From: Pseudoscleropodium purum
Lineage: Eukaryota > Streptophyta > Bryopsida > Hypnales > Brachytheciaceae
Assembly: GCA_963969395.1 (NCBI GenBank)
Contig: OZ017796.1
Span: 42,708,243-42,772,242, forward strand
DNA length: 64,000 nt
Reading direction: 5' to 3'
Below, one piece after another: positions 11,740 to 21,310 of this stretch. The notes under the pieces are model-generated. The model saw nothing but the letters and a program-made list of their open reading frames with translations. It searched no databases and was not told where the DNA came from. Numbering within the stretch: the first letter of the stretch is position 1; every line of letters starts with the position of its first letter. The translations under genes were made by a program, and so were the position numbers.

Positions 11740-14390
11740 GTAGGGGCCCATAATAACAGTCAAGTTCACTTCCTTTCTAATGTATTGATGGACTATTCTT
11801 TTATTATTGATATTCCTACTTTGTAATGAATTCTAATAATAAATGTTTGTGGGTTCAATGGGAGTAACTCTTTTTGAATCAAAACTTATAAAATTCCAAG
11901 GAGTTAATTCTAAGTTAATTTTTCTATTGAATCTTTGTCATAAGGACTAATCAACAATAAATAGCAAAATTCTAGAATCAAATTTTTTTGATGCACATGA
12001 TTTTTAATGTTGATGATAAGGACATTTTTAATGTTCTTAAACAATGGTTTAAAGTATCTCGATATTACAGTCTAAGAAAATTTATTCACCACGATGAAGA
12101 AAATCATAGATAAATCATCATAATATAAAGAAATTTCTTGTATTAGTGGCAATGTCTCTTCAATGTAGAAACTTATTGCACATAGTGATTCCCTTTTCTA
12201 TTCTTTCTTTGCTTATTACCGTTACTTGAAAATCCAAATTTCTACAAGGTTGAATGGTCCCTCTTTTTTAATAATAAAAGCAAGCAATTATTACTTTTGA
12301 AATTTTAATACAAAATAATCTAGCCAAAAAAATTAAAATTAAAAAAAATATTGGATGAAATCGCCAAATTGTGGATGAAAATAGACTTATGAACATGTGA
12401 TATATACTAATGTGAAATTTTCTATCCAATATGTGGATGAATGTTGAAATTTGGAGCACCATTATAACTGGCGTTTTGCGTTTCGGTTCTTGGTCACCTT
12501 CATGTGGTGGTGATGCTCTTATTACCTTTGAAACACAACACATGTCTCGCCATTGCCATTGCTATTGCTATTGAAAACACGCCACCCGCTTCTTTTCCTT
12601 TCCTTAGTAACAATCTACACATGCTTCTCTACCTCTTATTCAGAATTTTTGGAATCAATTTTTAATAATTTTCTTTTTTTTCCTTTGGTAGTTATTTACT
12701 TTTATGGAATGATTTGTTTCCTAAGATGTCCTAAACTAGGGTTTGTGTCCTATGAAAGGGTTGGCTAGAGAATTTAGTTTAGTTCAAGAGTGCGTTTGTT
12801 AGGGAGGTTGAATGGATTTGGTTTTCCATTCGATGCAATTGTGTCAATTGTTTGGGGCAACTATCGCTACCTAACATTCCACGATGTGGGTGTCATTGCC
12901 ATTCATCGGTGGTGTGAATGGCATCTGATGGGGTGTTTGTGTCTTTGTTGTTGCGTGGGGTTTGGGAGGTGCGGAGTTGGAAAGTTGCTTGGGAGTTCCT
13001 ATGTTGTTACGCATGTGCACGTGCTTGTGGTTTGGTTTTTTTAGAGAAGGTGAGATTATCGAGATTTTTGGTTCTTATACACCTAGGGTGAAATATCTAA
13101 CGTTGTGTGCTTTTATGAGTGGTGCTTAGGATTTGAGAATTGGAGGGATGTTTAAGATCGTGCTAAGGCTTGTTGAGGTTTCCTGTGATTTGCTTGTCCA
13201 TTGAGCCACTCCGGGCCACAATGCTTGCCTGCTTAGAGTTTTAAGTTCAATAGTTTTTAAGTGGTGAACTGATGAAGCATGAAGATGTTACAGTGGACGT
13301 AATTGTTGACATAAAAACACAACTTGTTACATTAGATGTCTAGAAAAATCCGTCAACTTAGACATAGTTTGTTTTTAAAGTGGATGTACCATACAGGTGC
13401 AGGTATGAATCTCTTTATTAGAGCTTCAAATTGACTTTATTATGAGGTTTTAGCGATTGGATTAGTTTTCAGGCTTATGGCTGTTTTAGTTTAGAAGCGT
13501 AGGTCCAAGTGAAAGAAGCACGATTCATTTTTGCAATTTTTTATCTTCTCGCAAGTTATACATCAATTTGTCGGAGCAAGTATAAGGTGCGTTCAGAGTC
13601 TAGTTGAAGTTTTGTCCTTACTTCTTAGGACTTGTACTATAAATTGGTTGTTGACAAGCATTAGACCATGTAACAAGGTCGTTTTATTTCAATTTTTTTC
13701 CGTCTCTTTTGAGTTGAGCTATGATGTGATTTGGAGGTTTTAGTTGGAGGTTTTGCATTAGAGAAGAATATTCACTGGGGAAGCCTTGGAGGTCTATATT
13801 GGACTTTACTTTTCAAATTTGGAATGTTGGATATTTGTATATCGTGTGGTGTTTGTACTCCCTAATATTGATGGAGGTTTTATTTTGTTGTTGCTTGCAT
13901 CTATTTTTAATTGTTAAGAACTAGTTAACAATTAATATGATGGAATTTGGGTTTGGTGGTTTGGATCTCTACTTTCTTTTGGCTATTAAGATGCGATTTG
14001 GAGTTGATAACTGGAGATTTATGTTTAGATAGTAGACTAATTAATTAGATGTTTTAATCGGGGTCGTGATAGTAGTCATTTTTGGCTCTGCTTTTGGAAT
14101 GGAGAGGTTTATTGTTGGAGGTCAGGAGGCTCAATGGTCTCATGATGTGGTTCTTTTTGGAGGGAGCCGGTGCTTGGTGTTGATATTTGCATGAAAAATT
14201 TACAACCCATGCGGAACTCTATAAGAAGAAGTAGGCATTTGATTTGGTGATATTTTGTATTTTGTTGGATTGATTGTGACATGGTATTGAAGCTTGTAGA
14301 GTAGAAGAGATGGGAAAATAGAAGAAGAAGAAAGGAAAGGGTATAAGTTCAAAGAATGGAGGTGGTCAAGCTGGACCCTTTGAAGAACCA
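11740..14390. other. Intergenic DNA without a recognised gene
   Basis: AT-rich, with T-rich plus-strand composition from 12550 to 14100. Short open frames occur but none shows a known domain. The half-copy of a foldback element at 13281-13366 is listed separately. Confidence 0.5.
13281..13366 (+). repeat. Half copy of foldback element
   Basis: This block, running from AGATGTTACAGTGG to AATCCGTCAACTTAGAC, matches the right arm of the foldback element at 15017-15181 with only scattered substitutions. It lacks the opposite arm. Confidence 0.75.
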
Positions 14391-15510
14391 TTGGAAGGGG
14401 TAGCGCATAAAGGGGTAGTGAATTTGGAATTAAACCATGTTGAGTTTATTTACTCTGAGATGCCATTAATGTATCACCATTGGGTTGATCCTACCACCTT
14501 CATCCCTACAACCTTCATTGAAGATTCTTTGCGTGAGTGTGTGGTGAAGTGGAACACTTATTTGCTAGGTAATTTTTTGCACCTATTCATTTTTGCTCTT
14601 TTTACTTATTCTCGCATCTAGTTTATAAGTGTAACAAGTAACAAGTGTCTTCATATTTGTGTACAAGTGTATGTATCAAAGATCTCCATGCCAAGGTGTT
14701 TCCAATGATACCAGTGAATAACACATTCAAAGAGTGGGGTGTTGTTGTTTATGTAGAGCTGAAGCAAGGGAGGCTCACACTTGTGTACAAGCAAGTTGAG
14801 AATCTATGACAAGGCGTCCTTGAAGCTAAAGAAGCGTTGGTGAGGAAAAAAACCCACGTGTGAGCTGTTGGTTGTAGACGTTGTGGAGGTGGCCTATTCT
14901 AAGATACAATTGGAGGCTTCAAAGGTCAAGAAGGATGAACAACATAGAATTAAACAACTTGAAGAGATTTTTCAACTTATTACCACCTAGCAAAAAATGG
15001 ATAAGGAAGAAACCCGTGTTTAAGTTGACAGATTTTTCTAGACATCTAATGTAACAAGCCGTGTTTTTATGTCAACAATTACATCCACTGTAACATGAAG
15101 ATGTTACAATGAATGTAATTATTGATATAAAAACACAGCTTGTTGTATTAGATGTTTAGAAAAATCCGTCAACTTAGACGTGGGTTTCTTTTAGTGAAAA
15201 TCAATAATTATTTGGAAAAGCGGAAGTACAAGACTGAGGAGACGTAGTCTCACTATTACAAAGAATTCTCTAAGGAAGATTGGGCTAGGATTTTTAGTAG
15301 AGGAGGACATGGATTAGGATTAGAGCATAAAGTTAAAAATCTTCTAATGTATGGCTCTATCCAAGCTAACTACCTCATCCTTGACTTAGAGCCAGAGGAT
15401 GTCTTGGAGGGCATCATGGCCAAAGATATTGCTTCGACAAAGAGGCCTAGATGTGGGTGCACAATTGTCCCTTTACAAACCCCTTGGCTTGAAACTAAAC
15501 ATGTTTGAAA
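14391..15510 (+). pseudogene. Decayed coding relic with coiled-coil-like segments
   Basis: I do not recognise the family. The plus strand shows coding-like stretches interrupted by stops and frame changes: LELNHVEFIYSEMPLMYHHW (about 14410), ELKQGRLTLVYKQVENL (about 14760), LEASKVKKDEQHRIKQLEEI (about 14915), then YYKEFSKEDWARIFSRG and NYLILDLEPEDVLEGIMAKD (15260-15425). The charged heptad-like middle suggests a coiled coil. The foldback element at 15017-15181 sits inside the relic between the third and fourth stretches, so it probably inserted into it. The relic could derive from a transposon protein or a host gene. Confidence 0.35.
15017..15181. mobile_element. Foldback (MITE-like) element, about 165 bp
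   Basis: Nearly the whole element is one inverted repeat. The left arm starts TAAGTTGACAGATTTTTCTA; the right arm ends, on the same strand, TAGAAAAATCCGTCAACTTA. The arms are about 75-78 bp, with a loop of only a few bases around 15097. Mismatches between the arms are scattered. A half copy lies at 13281-13366. Without a transposase or an evident target duplication it is best described as a foldback MITE; a small-RNA precursor is the alternative. Confidence 0.8.
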
Positions 15511-16475
15511 TGTTCAATTTCAAAGTTTCAAAGGTGTACTACTCTTTCTAGGTGGGCCTGTGTAATACGAATCTATTCTTGTTAAACAGAATGTTATGAT
15601 TTCCTCCTACTATTCCAGTAACAACCCTTTTTAGATGTACCTCCTTTTGAATCATTACATTTGCATGTTTGTAATGCTAATGGGGGACAATGATCCAAAT
15701 AACTTAGCGAAGTATTGAACTGAAAACATTTCATTTCCAAGCTTTTGATGCTATAACCAAGAGTGCAATTTGGGAGGAGTTTGGTTGTACTAGGATTCAA
15801 TCAAGGTTAAGAGCCTCAATTTTTTTTGGGACTCACTCCTATACATGTTGCTCACCTTCTTCGGCATTACTATTTAGCATTGCATTTCAATTGGGTGAAA
15901 TTGGCAGCTACCGTATTTGGCTTGATTGTGGAGGAGTGTCATTTGTAATCCTAGTTTTGTAGGTGGCACTGGAGGTGGACAAGAAGGTAGTGGTGTTGTA
16001 GCCATTCTGGCACCTCATAAAAAATGAAAAAAAAAGCCTTGCACTCAACCATCTAATAGAAGGATCATGAATATTCTTAAAAGTGAACTCCATCCTTGGA
16101 ATTGGAATTTCCAAAGAAAATTTCAAGAAATTTATATAATATATCAAAAAAAAAATGTTTTGTATCTCAATCAAAGATTCTATGTGAATCTATATCATAT
16201 TTTAGGTTAGAATCAATAGAAGACAATTCTAAAAATAAATGCCGATAAATTTGGAAATTTTTCTTTCAAGTACTTTTTAGAGTATAAAAAACAAAAAATC
16301 TTGAATAATAATCTTATTTTTAGCACCTATAAAATTTATTTTTTAGATATAATTAAATATTTGATAGAAAAATATTGATCCTACTCTAAACTCATTTTGT
16401 AGGAGTTTCAATTATTTATTATAAATTTTCAAAAGTAATCCCACTATCTCTAGGTTGAGCATTTGAAGGTTAACT

Positions 16476-17141
16476 TTGACTTTATACTTGAATGTCTACA
16501 ATGTCTTTATGATAGATCTTGGATATCCAAAAGATGTTGTAGCATTAATAGGAAATATCTATTCAAATTCCAATACGGTATTTATAGGCAAACACTTTGG
16601 AAACACTAAACCAATACAAATACAAAGAAGTACCATTCAAGGAGACACCTTAAGCCCCTACCTTTTTCTTATCTTCTTAGAACCACTATTTAGATGGCTC
16701 CAACATGGTAATAATGGTTATACATTTGGTACATCCAAAATAACTATCAGCTTTGCAACATACTCAAATGACCTAGGAGCTACATCAAACAAAGTCACAT
16801 CACTTCAAAATCAACTTAACAAACTAGATAAATTTTGTAAATGGTCCAAAATGGACTTAGATGTACCCAAATGCACAATCACAAGATGTCCAAATAAATT
16901 AAATACAAAACCTAACACTTTTAAGACCCAAATACAAATCATGAATATTAGCTATCAAAACCAACTAATACTAATTTTACACCAAAATGAACCCTACACA
17001 TACTTACGTGTACAACTAGTACCATCAATAAAATGGAAAATACAAACCCATATTACCACTAAAAAAGTAACAAACCAATGTACACAACTCACAAATTGTC
17101 CTGTCACAATAAAACAAAAAATCAACATGTCGACATCGTAA
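16476..17141 (+). pseudogene. Reverse transcriptase domain of non-LTR element
   Basis: The RT would copy the element RNA at a nicked target. Visible motifs are LGYPKDVVALIGNIYSNSNT, the QGDTLSPYLFLIFLEPLFRW block (RT motif 4) and the catalytic core at 16761-16775, read as YSNDL where YADDL is expected. The first catalytic Asp is therefore Asn, and the enzyme should be inactive. Motifs before QGDTLSP are only partly present because the element is 5'-truncated. After the stop, conserved thumb-like sequence goes on in broken frames: FFALEAFSLKNA-like residues near 17290 and ILAKYGGAKNIPRIK near 17415. Confidence 0.85.
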
Positions 17142-17659
17142 TTAGAGCTGGATAGTCTACAGCTATCATGTAATCCCATATTCTCTACCGAAAATTAAAA
17201 AACTAGATTAAAAGATCATTGGAATCCAAAAAACAATATGTGTATTACCAAAATGCATTGCAAATGTAATAGCACAATTCCCACATGAATTTTTTGGCCT
17301 AGAAGCCTTTTCACTCAAAAATGCATATTTACATTGCATCAATGAACAACTTTGAAATGCCCTAAATGATCTACAAAGACTAGGAATAATATATAAAGGA
17401 CTCATCCACCACATTTTAGCCAAATATGGAGGTGCAAAAAACATCCCCAGAATTAAAACACAAGACTATATCCGATCGCCTACAATAAGAACTCTATTTC
17501 TACTAAAACATGAAGCAAGGATCCACTTCAAAAGCATAAAAGAAAGCTTCCAACTACATATGACAAAACTTGAAAAAGAATGGATGTCGCAAGCTACTAT
17601 CATTTTACTCTATTTATATCAAAATCTCTCTATTAAAATGATACATAAACTCTTATTAT

Positions 17660-17684
17660 ATTATATATATATATATATAAAATA
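17660..17684. repeat. AT dinucleotide run
   Basis: About 18-22 bp of alternating TA inside the decayed element. Confidence 0.9.
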
Positions 17685-17824
17685 AAACACATTACACTCC
17701 CTAATGGCACAAATCTCATGTCACAAGAAGACTTCAAAATATACTATGAAACCCCAACTAAAATAGAAAAAAGCACTTTACACATAGCAAAACAACTTTT
17801 CTGCCACCCACAATGTTCCTCTGA

Positions 17825-19165
17825 ATGTTCAAACCCTTGCCAAGGTACACAACACCATATACTCTCAAAACACAATATATATTAGATAACCAAGATCTAA
17901 ATCCAAGAACCTTAGCCAACCCTCCACACCTAAAACCACCACAAATAATACATAAAGAAAACCAACCTTCAAACATCCAAAACAACTTAATTACACTTCC
18001 CATGCATATAATAACAAACCATAAAACAAAAGAAACAAAAGATACATACAAAATTTCAAAAATTTACAATACATATCTATGTCATTGGACACTACAAGAT
18101 AACATAACTTATACTAAATGGATGCCACAAAGAGAGCTTTTTCCTTTCAATCAACCAACAATAATTGCACACAACATTAATTTATTAACACAATATTACA
18201 TACAACAACACAAATACTATAGTGACATCATCACAATGAACTTTAATCATGAGCAATCAAAAGATACACAATTTATTCCACCCCCAACAATAATTTCACT
18301 TACAACTATCTCTACTATCGAATGCAGCCCAGAAAAAGACATACTAACAAATACACACACCATAATAACTCAAAATGAACAAACACATATATACCTAGAT
18401 ACTAGTAAATACTTCATAACTATTCCAACTATTAGATTAAAATGGCTATGGAAACAATATCACACTGCCATAACTAACACACTTAGCTTAATAGCACCTA
18501 CACAACCATTTGAAATAGAAATCATATGGCTCTACCAAAGATACAACTATAAAAAATCCAACAAAAATCCATTTAGAACATTACAACATACCCTCCCTCA
18601 GAATATCCTAGATTTCATAACAACTTTCAATATATCACATTTATATTTCTCTTCACCAATCACTTGTTCCACACAAATCACACAATTTTACTCACAATTT
18701 GAAAGAGACAAAATATTTGGTTCACGTGGCAAAGCCTTCGATTACAAATAGAAAGGTATAAGGTTTGCACACCTGCATAATGAAGAAGCAACCCAATAAG
18801 CATTACATTGGGCAAGATTAGCAACAAAACATGATCAAGATACATCAACCATATTAGTCATACCAAATATAAATTGGTACCAAAAAATTTCCCCATACAT
18901 TGGACCATTTGAAGATACATACGTTATTGTCCATTTTGCTATAGACACAATTCTTTATGAAGATCCAACAATCCCCCCAGAAGAAAACAAAAGACCACTT
19001 ATTGAACCCTTTGCAATATACATTCTTTGTATACACAATCAAAACCAAAATATTGGCCCTCCCAACCAAATAACCACTCTCACATCAATCCTCCAAAATA
19101 TGCAAATATCACAATACCACATAAAGATTGCTCCTCCTACACCTAGTAATGTAACTGTGAACAAA
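17825..19165 (+). pseudogene. Unidentified middle domain of the retrotransposon
   Basis: A 308-aa open frame to a TAG at 18749-18751 continues in the same frame, apart from a second stop near 18799, to a TAG near 19177. The part before about 18590 is low-complexity (Ile, Thr, Asn, Gln rich). From about 18610 it looks like a folded enzyme domain: YFSSPITCSTQITQFYSQFE, RDKIFGSRGKAFDYK, then RFAHLHNEEATQ, ALHWARLATK, TILVIPNINWYQK and FAIYILCIHNQN. The stop at 18749 replaces what is probably a Trp codon. The order FGS-x-G-x-F, then a HxHN site, then hydrophobic ILVIP-x-x-NW, faintly recalls adenine methyltransferases of the PCIF1 or Dam type. This is inference only; no catalytic NPPF or DPPY is seen. 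Confidence 0.45.
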
Positions 19166-19275
19166 AACAAGAATTAGAATAAACTCACATATAAAACCAA
19201 CCACAATCCAACAAATATATATACACCACCTTTACTACCATATACAACTAACCCTCAACTAAAATTTTCAGCACA

Positions 19276-19714
19276 ATATAGCTATTACATTTATGGATCA
19301 TTTATACCACCTAAACAACATGTAGGTGGACATTGGATACACGAAAAAGCGGGATACGGTATATATAATCCTTCAAAAGAAGAAATCCAAATCTCTAAAA
19401 AAAACTACGTAGGCTACAAACTTGTTTTAGAACTAAATTAATGGCCATGCATAAAACATCACGAATAATTACTACAAAATATCCACACGAACTAGCATAC
19501 ATATTCATTGACTACCTAAATTGTATATATGTAATTAACACACAACTAAAACACCCTACATTACACTACAACCATGCAAATAAAACTATATTAGAATCTT
19601 TGGTAGTAATGCTTTAGAATAGAATGCAAATCACAACAATTTCCAAAATCAAAGCCCATATTAATATTACAAGTAATGAACATGTAGATAAACTTGCTAA
19701 AAAAGAGTACAACA
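19276..19714 (+). pseudogene. RNase H domain of non-LTR element
   Basis: RNase H removes the RNA template strand. Visible pieces are YSYYIYGSFIPPK (normally YxDGS, so the first catalytic Asp is Tyr), GHWIHEKAGYGIYNPSKEE, LEL (the Glu site), YIFIDYLNCIYVINTQ (TDxL-like, Asp kept) and ISKIKAHINITSNEHVDKLA (the closing HxxADxLA motif). A frameshift near 19437 and a stop near 19618 interrupt it. RNase H inside a LINE is known for some clades and does occur in plants. Confidence 0.75.
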
Positions 19715-19993
19715 AAAGACTACAAATTTGCCTCAAAATCTTATGAATTCGCGCACACTATAGCATTCTATTACCAAAAAGATGAATGGCTAGGCCTAGT
19801 CCATTGACCTAATAAAGGTCCGGTTAGATGCCTTCAAATATACCTCAACAAATACAATCACGATAAAAATTTAGAAATATTGGTACAATGATTCCCTAAC
19901 ATTAGCAAATGGACTCTCAATCCTGACATAGATAACATCCTCTCGAATGAATTCTGGTCTAACCTTGAAATAACAGATTCACAAAAAACAAGC

Positions 19994-20737
19994 TTGTTAA
20001 AATTCTGCACTAGCCAATACATGGGAAATGCTAGAAATCAACTATTTTTTGGCATAGAAAGATTTCCATCAATCACATACTCTATATGCAGATCACAAGA
20101 TATAGATACATGGCTCCATGTACTTCTAAAATGCAATCAACAGCATGTTCATGCTCTTAGAGTCAAAAGACATAACAAAGTAGTATGGGAATTACAAAAA
20201 CTTATTCTATCCAACAAAAATACAAGATATTATACTCTAATGAATGCAAGTACATTCAACAACAATTCACAAGAAAATATTGGACCCTCATGGCTCTTAT
20301 CCTACTCTTGCTTAAGACAAAGATGTCAATGTAATGTTAGATTAAAACTGGACATCCTGTGTGTCAAAGGATTCTCCTACCAAAATAATCCACCAACTAA
20401 TTCAGATAACAATCTCACTATACAATTCATAGAATTCACATACAATAATAATAAATTCTCGCAAATAACAATAGATAACAAAATCCAAAAATATGAACCA
20501 CTAATAAATAACATTCTGGGTCAAGGATGGAATGTTGACGCACTCATTGTCATTACAATAGGCGCTAGAGGAACAACTCATACTCCATCAATGAAAATCC
20601 TTGAAACTAAACTCAAACTACCTGAAATTGCTTTGAAACACACTTTTAAAACAATCAATACAATTGACATACAATATGTTGGATCTATCATCCTACATAA
20701 AAGAAAAATAGAAAACAATCAACCACTTCCAATATAA
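19994..20737 (+). pseudogene. Zinc finger and restriction-like endonuclease of retrotransposon
   Basis: The C-terminal 247 aa remain open. Residues 29-47 form a CCHC-type finger in which the first Cys is Tyr (YSIC) and the rest is C32-x9-H42-x4-C47. Residues 51-61 (HVHALRVKRHN) follow the finger as in RLE-type elements. A CQC pair is at 111-113. Then comes a PD-(D/E)xK-like core: LKLDILCVKG (Asp120; the usual Pro before it is Leu), QFIEFTYNNNKF (Glu147), and KIQKYEPLINNI (Lys163/166). GWNVDALIVITIGARG closes the domain and resembles the GYxVxxxxxVVGxxG ending of R2-type endonucleases. This enzyme nicks target DNA in RLE-type LINEs, often at a specific site. With Leu in place of Pro, activity is doubtful. 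The frame has no internal stop, unlike the rest of the element. Confidence 0.6.
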
Positions 20738-20744
20738 TAATATT

Positions 20745-21310
20745 TGTCTTACCATCACTTACCATTGCACATACAATGCATACCCCAACTTCCTTTCTAA
20801 ACTTGGTTACTTGAAACCTGGTAAACTTGAAACTAGAATGCCTATTCTTGAAAGGGAAGAGTAGTTTTGCATCAATAGCCTTTGATCTGTTGGACATAGG
20901 TTCATTGTCATTACGAACAAGCACTTTATTCACACCGGCTTTGAAGACTTTCTTTGAAGACCAGAGTTTTTATCTATCTATGCTCAATAGCATGGTACCG
21001 TAAAAAACCGGATGAATGCACGAACGAAGGATGGATGAGAATCCCCACTCCCGCAGCGCAGTATTCAAGCCTGAGTATCGCCTTCCGACGTGTCACCACC
21101 TGAACAGTCCGATCTCTGAATCGACGGTCACGCAGTCGTCTCTCTCCCCCCACCCCAAGCGTTTTGCGGAAACAAGGGCGTTTTCGTGCTTTTCCTCAAG
21201 CATCCCTTCACGCCATAGCCGGAGGACCGACGGACGCATTCGACGCATTTCACCAGAATTTTATTTTTTTCTTCATTGCACTTCGTGTCACTTTCACAGA
21301 GCAAGCAGCG
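20745..21310 (+). promoter_or_regulatory. Upstream region of V-ATPase C gene
   Basis: AT-rich retrotransposon flank gives way near 21000 to balanced or GC-richer DNA, which is expected of a promoter and 5' UTR on this strand. I cannot name a TATA box or transcription start with confidence. Confidence 0.45.

Larger units (their letters stand above)
16440..20740 (+). mobile_element. 5'-truncated non-LTR retrotransposon with RNase H and RLE-like end
   Basis: A single long reading path, now broken by stops and frameshifts, runs from reverse transcriptase (16476-17141) through a thumb/connector (17150-17640) and an unidentified middle domain (17825-19160). It continues through RNase H (about 19276-19714) to a zinc finger and restriction-like endonuclease (19994-20737). 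There is no apurinic-type endonuclease, gag or poly(A) tail in view; the sequence before 16440 is unrelated, so the 5' end is missing. Several decisive residues are lost in ways that fit G-to-A or C-to-T transitions, as expected from decay of methylated DNA: GAY to AAT in the RT core, TGG to TAG at 18749, TGC to TAC in the zinc finger. The domain order RT, RNase H, CCHC, RLE resembles the Dualen/RandI or Utopia clades rather than plant L1 or RTE. Confidence 0.85.

Noticed and set aside
15017..15181. A microRNA gene
   Set aside because: The arms pair too evenly and extensively, and the element has a partial copy nearby; a foldback transposon fits better.
17758..18051. Minus-strand 97-aa frame
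   Set aside because: It is antisense to the retrotransposon.
16440..20740. U2-targeted (Utopia) insertion
   Set aside because: Domain order is similar, but the element is not flanked by U2 sequence and its 5' end is missing, so target choice cannot be judged.
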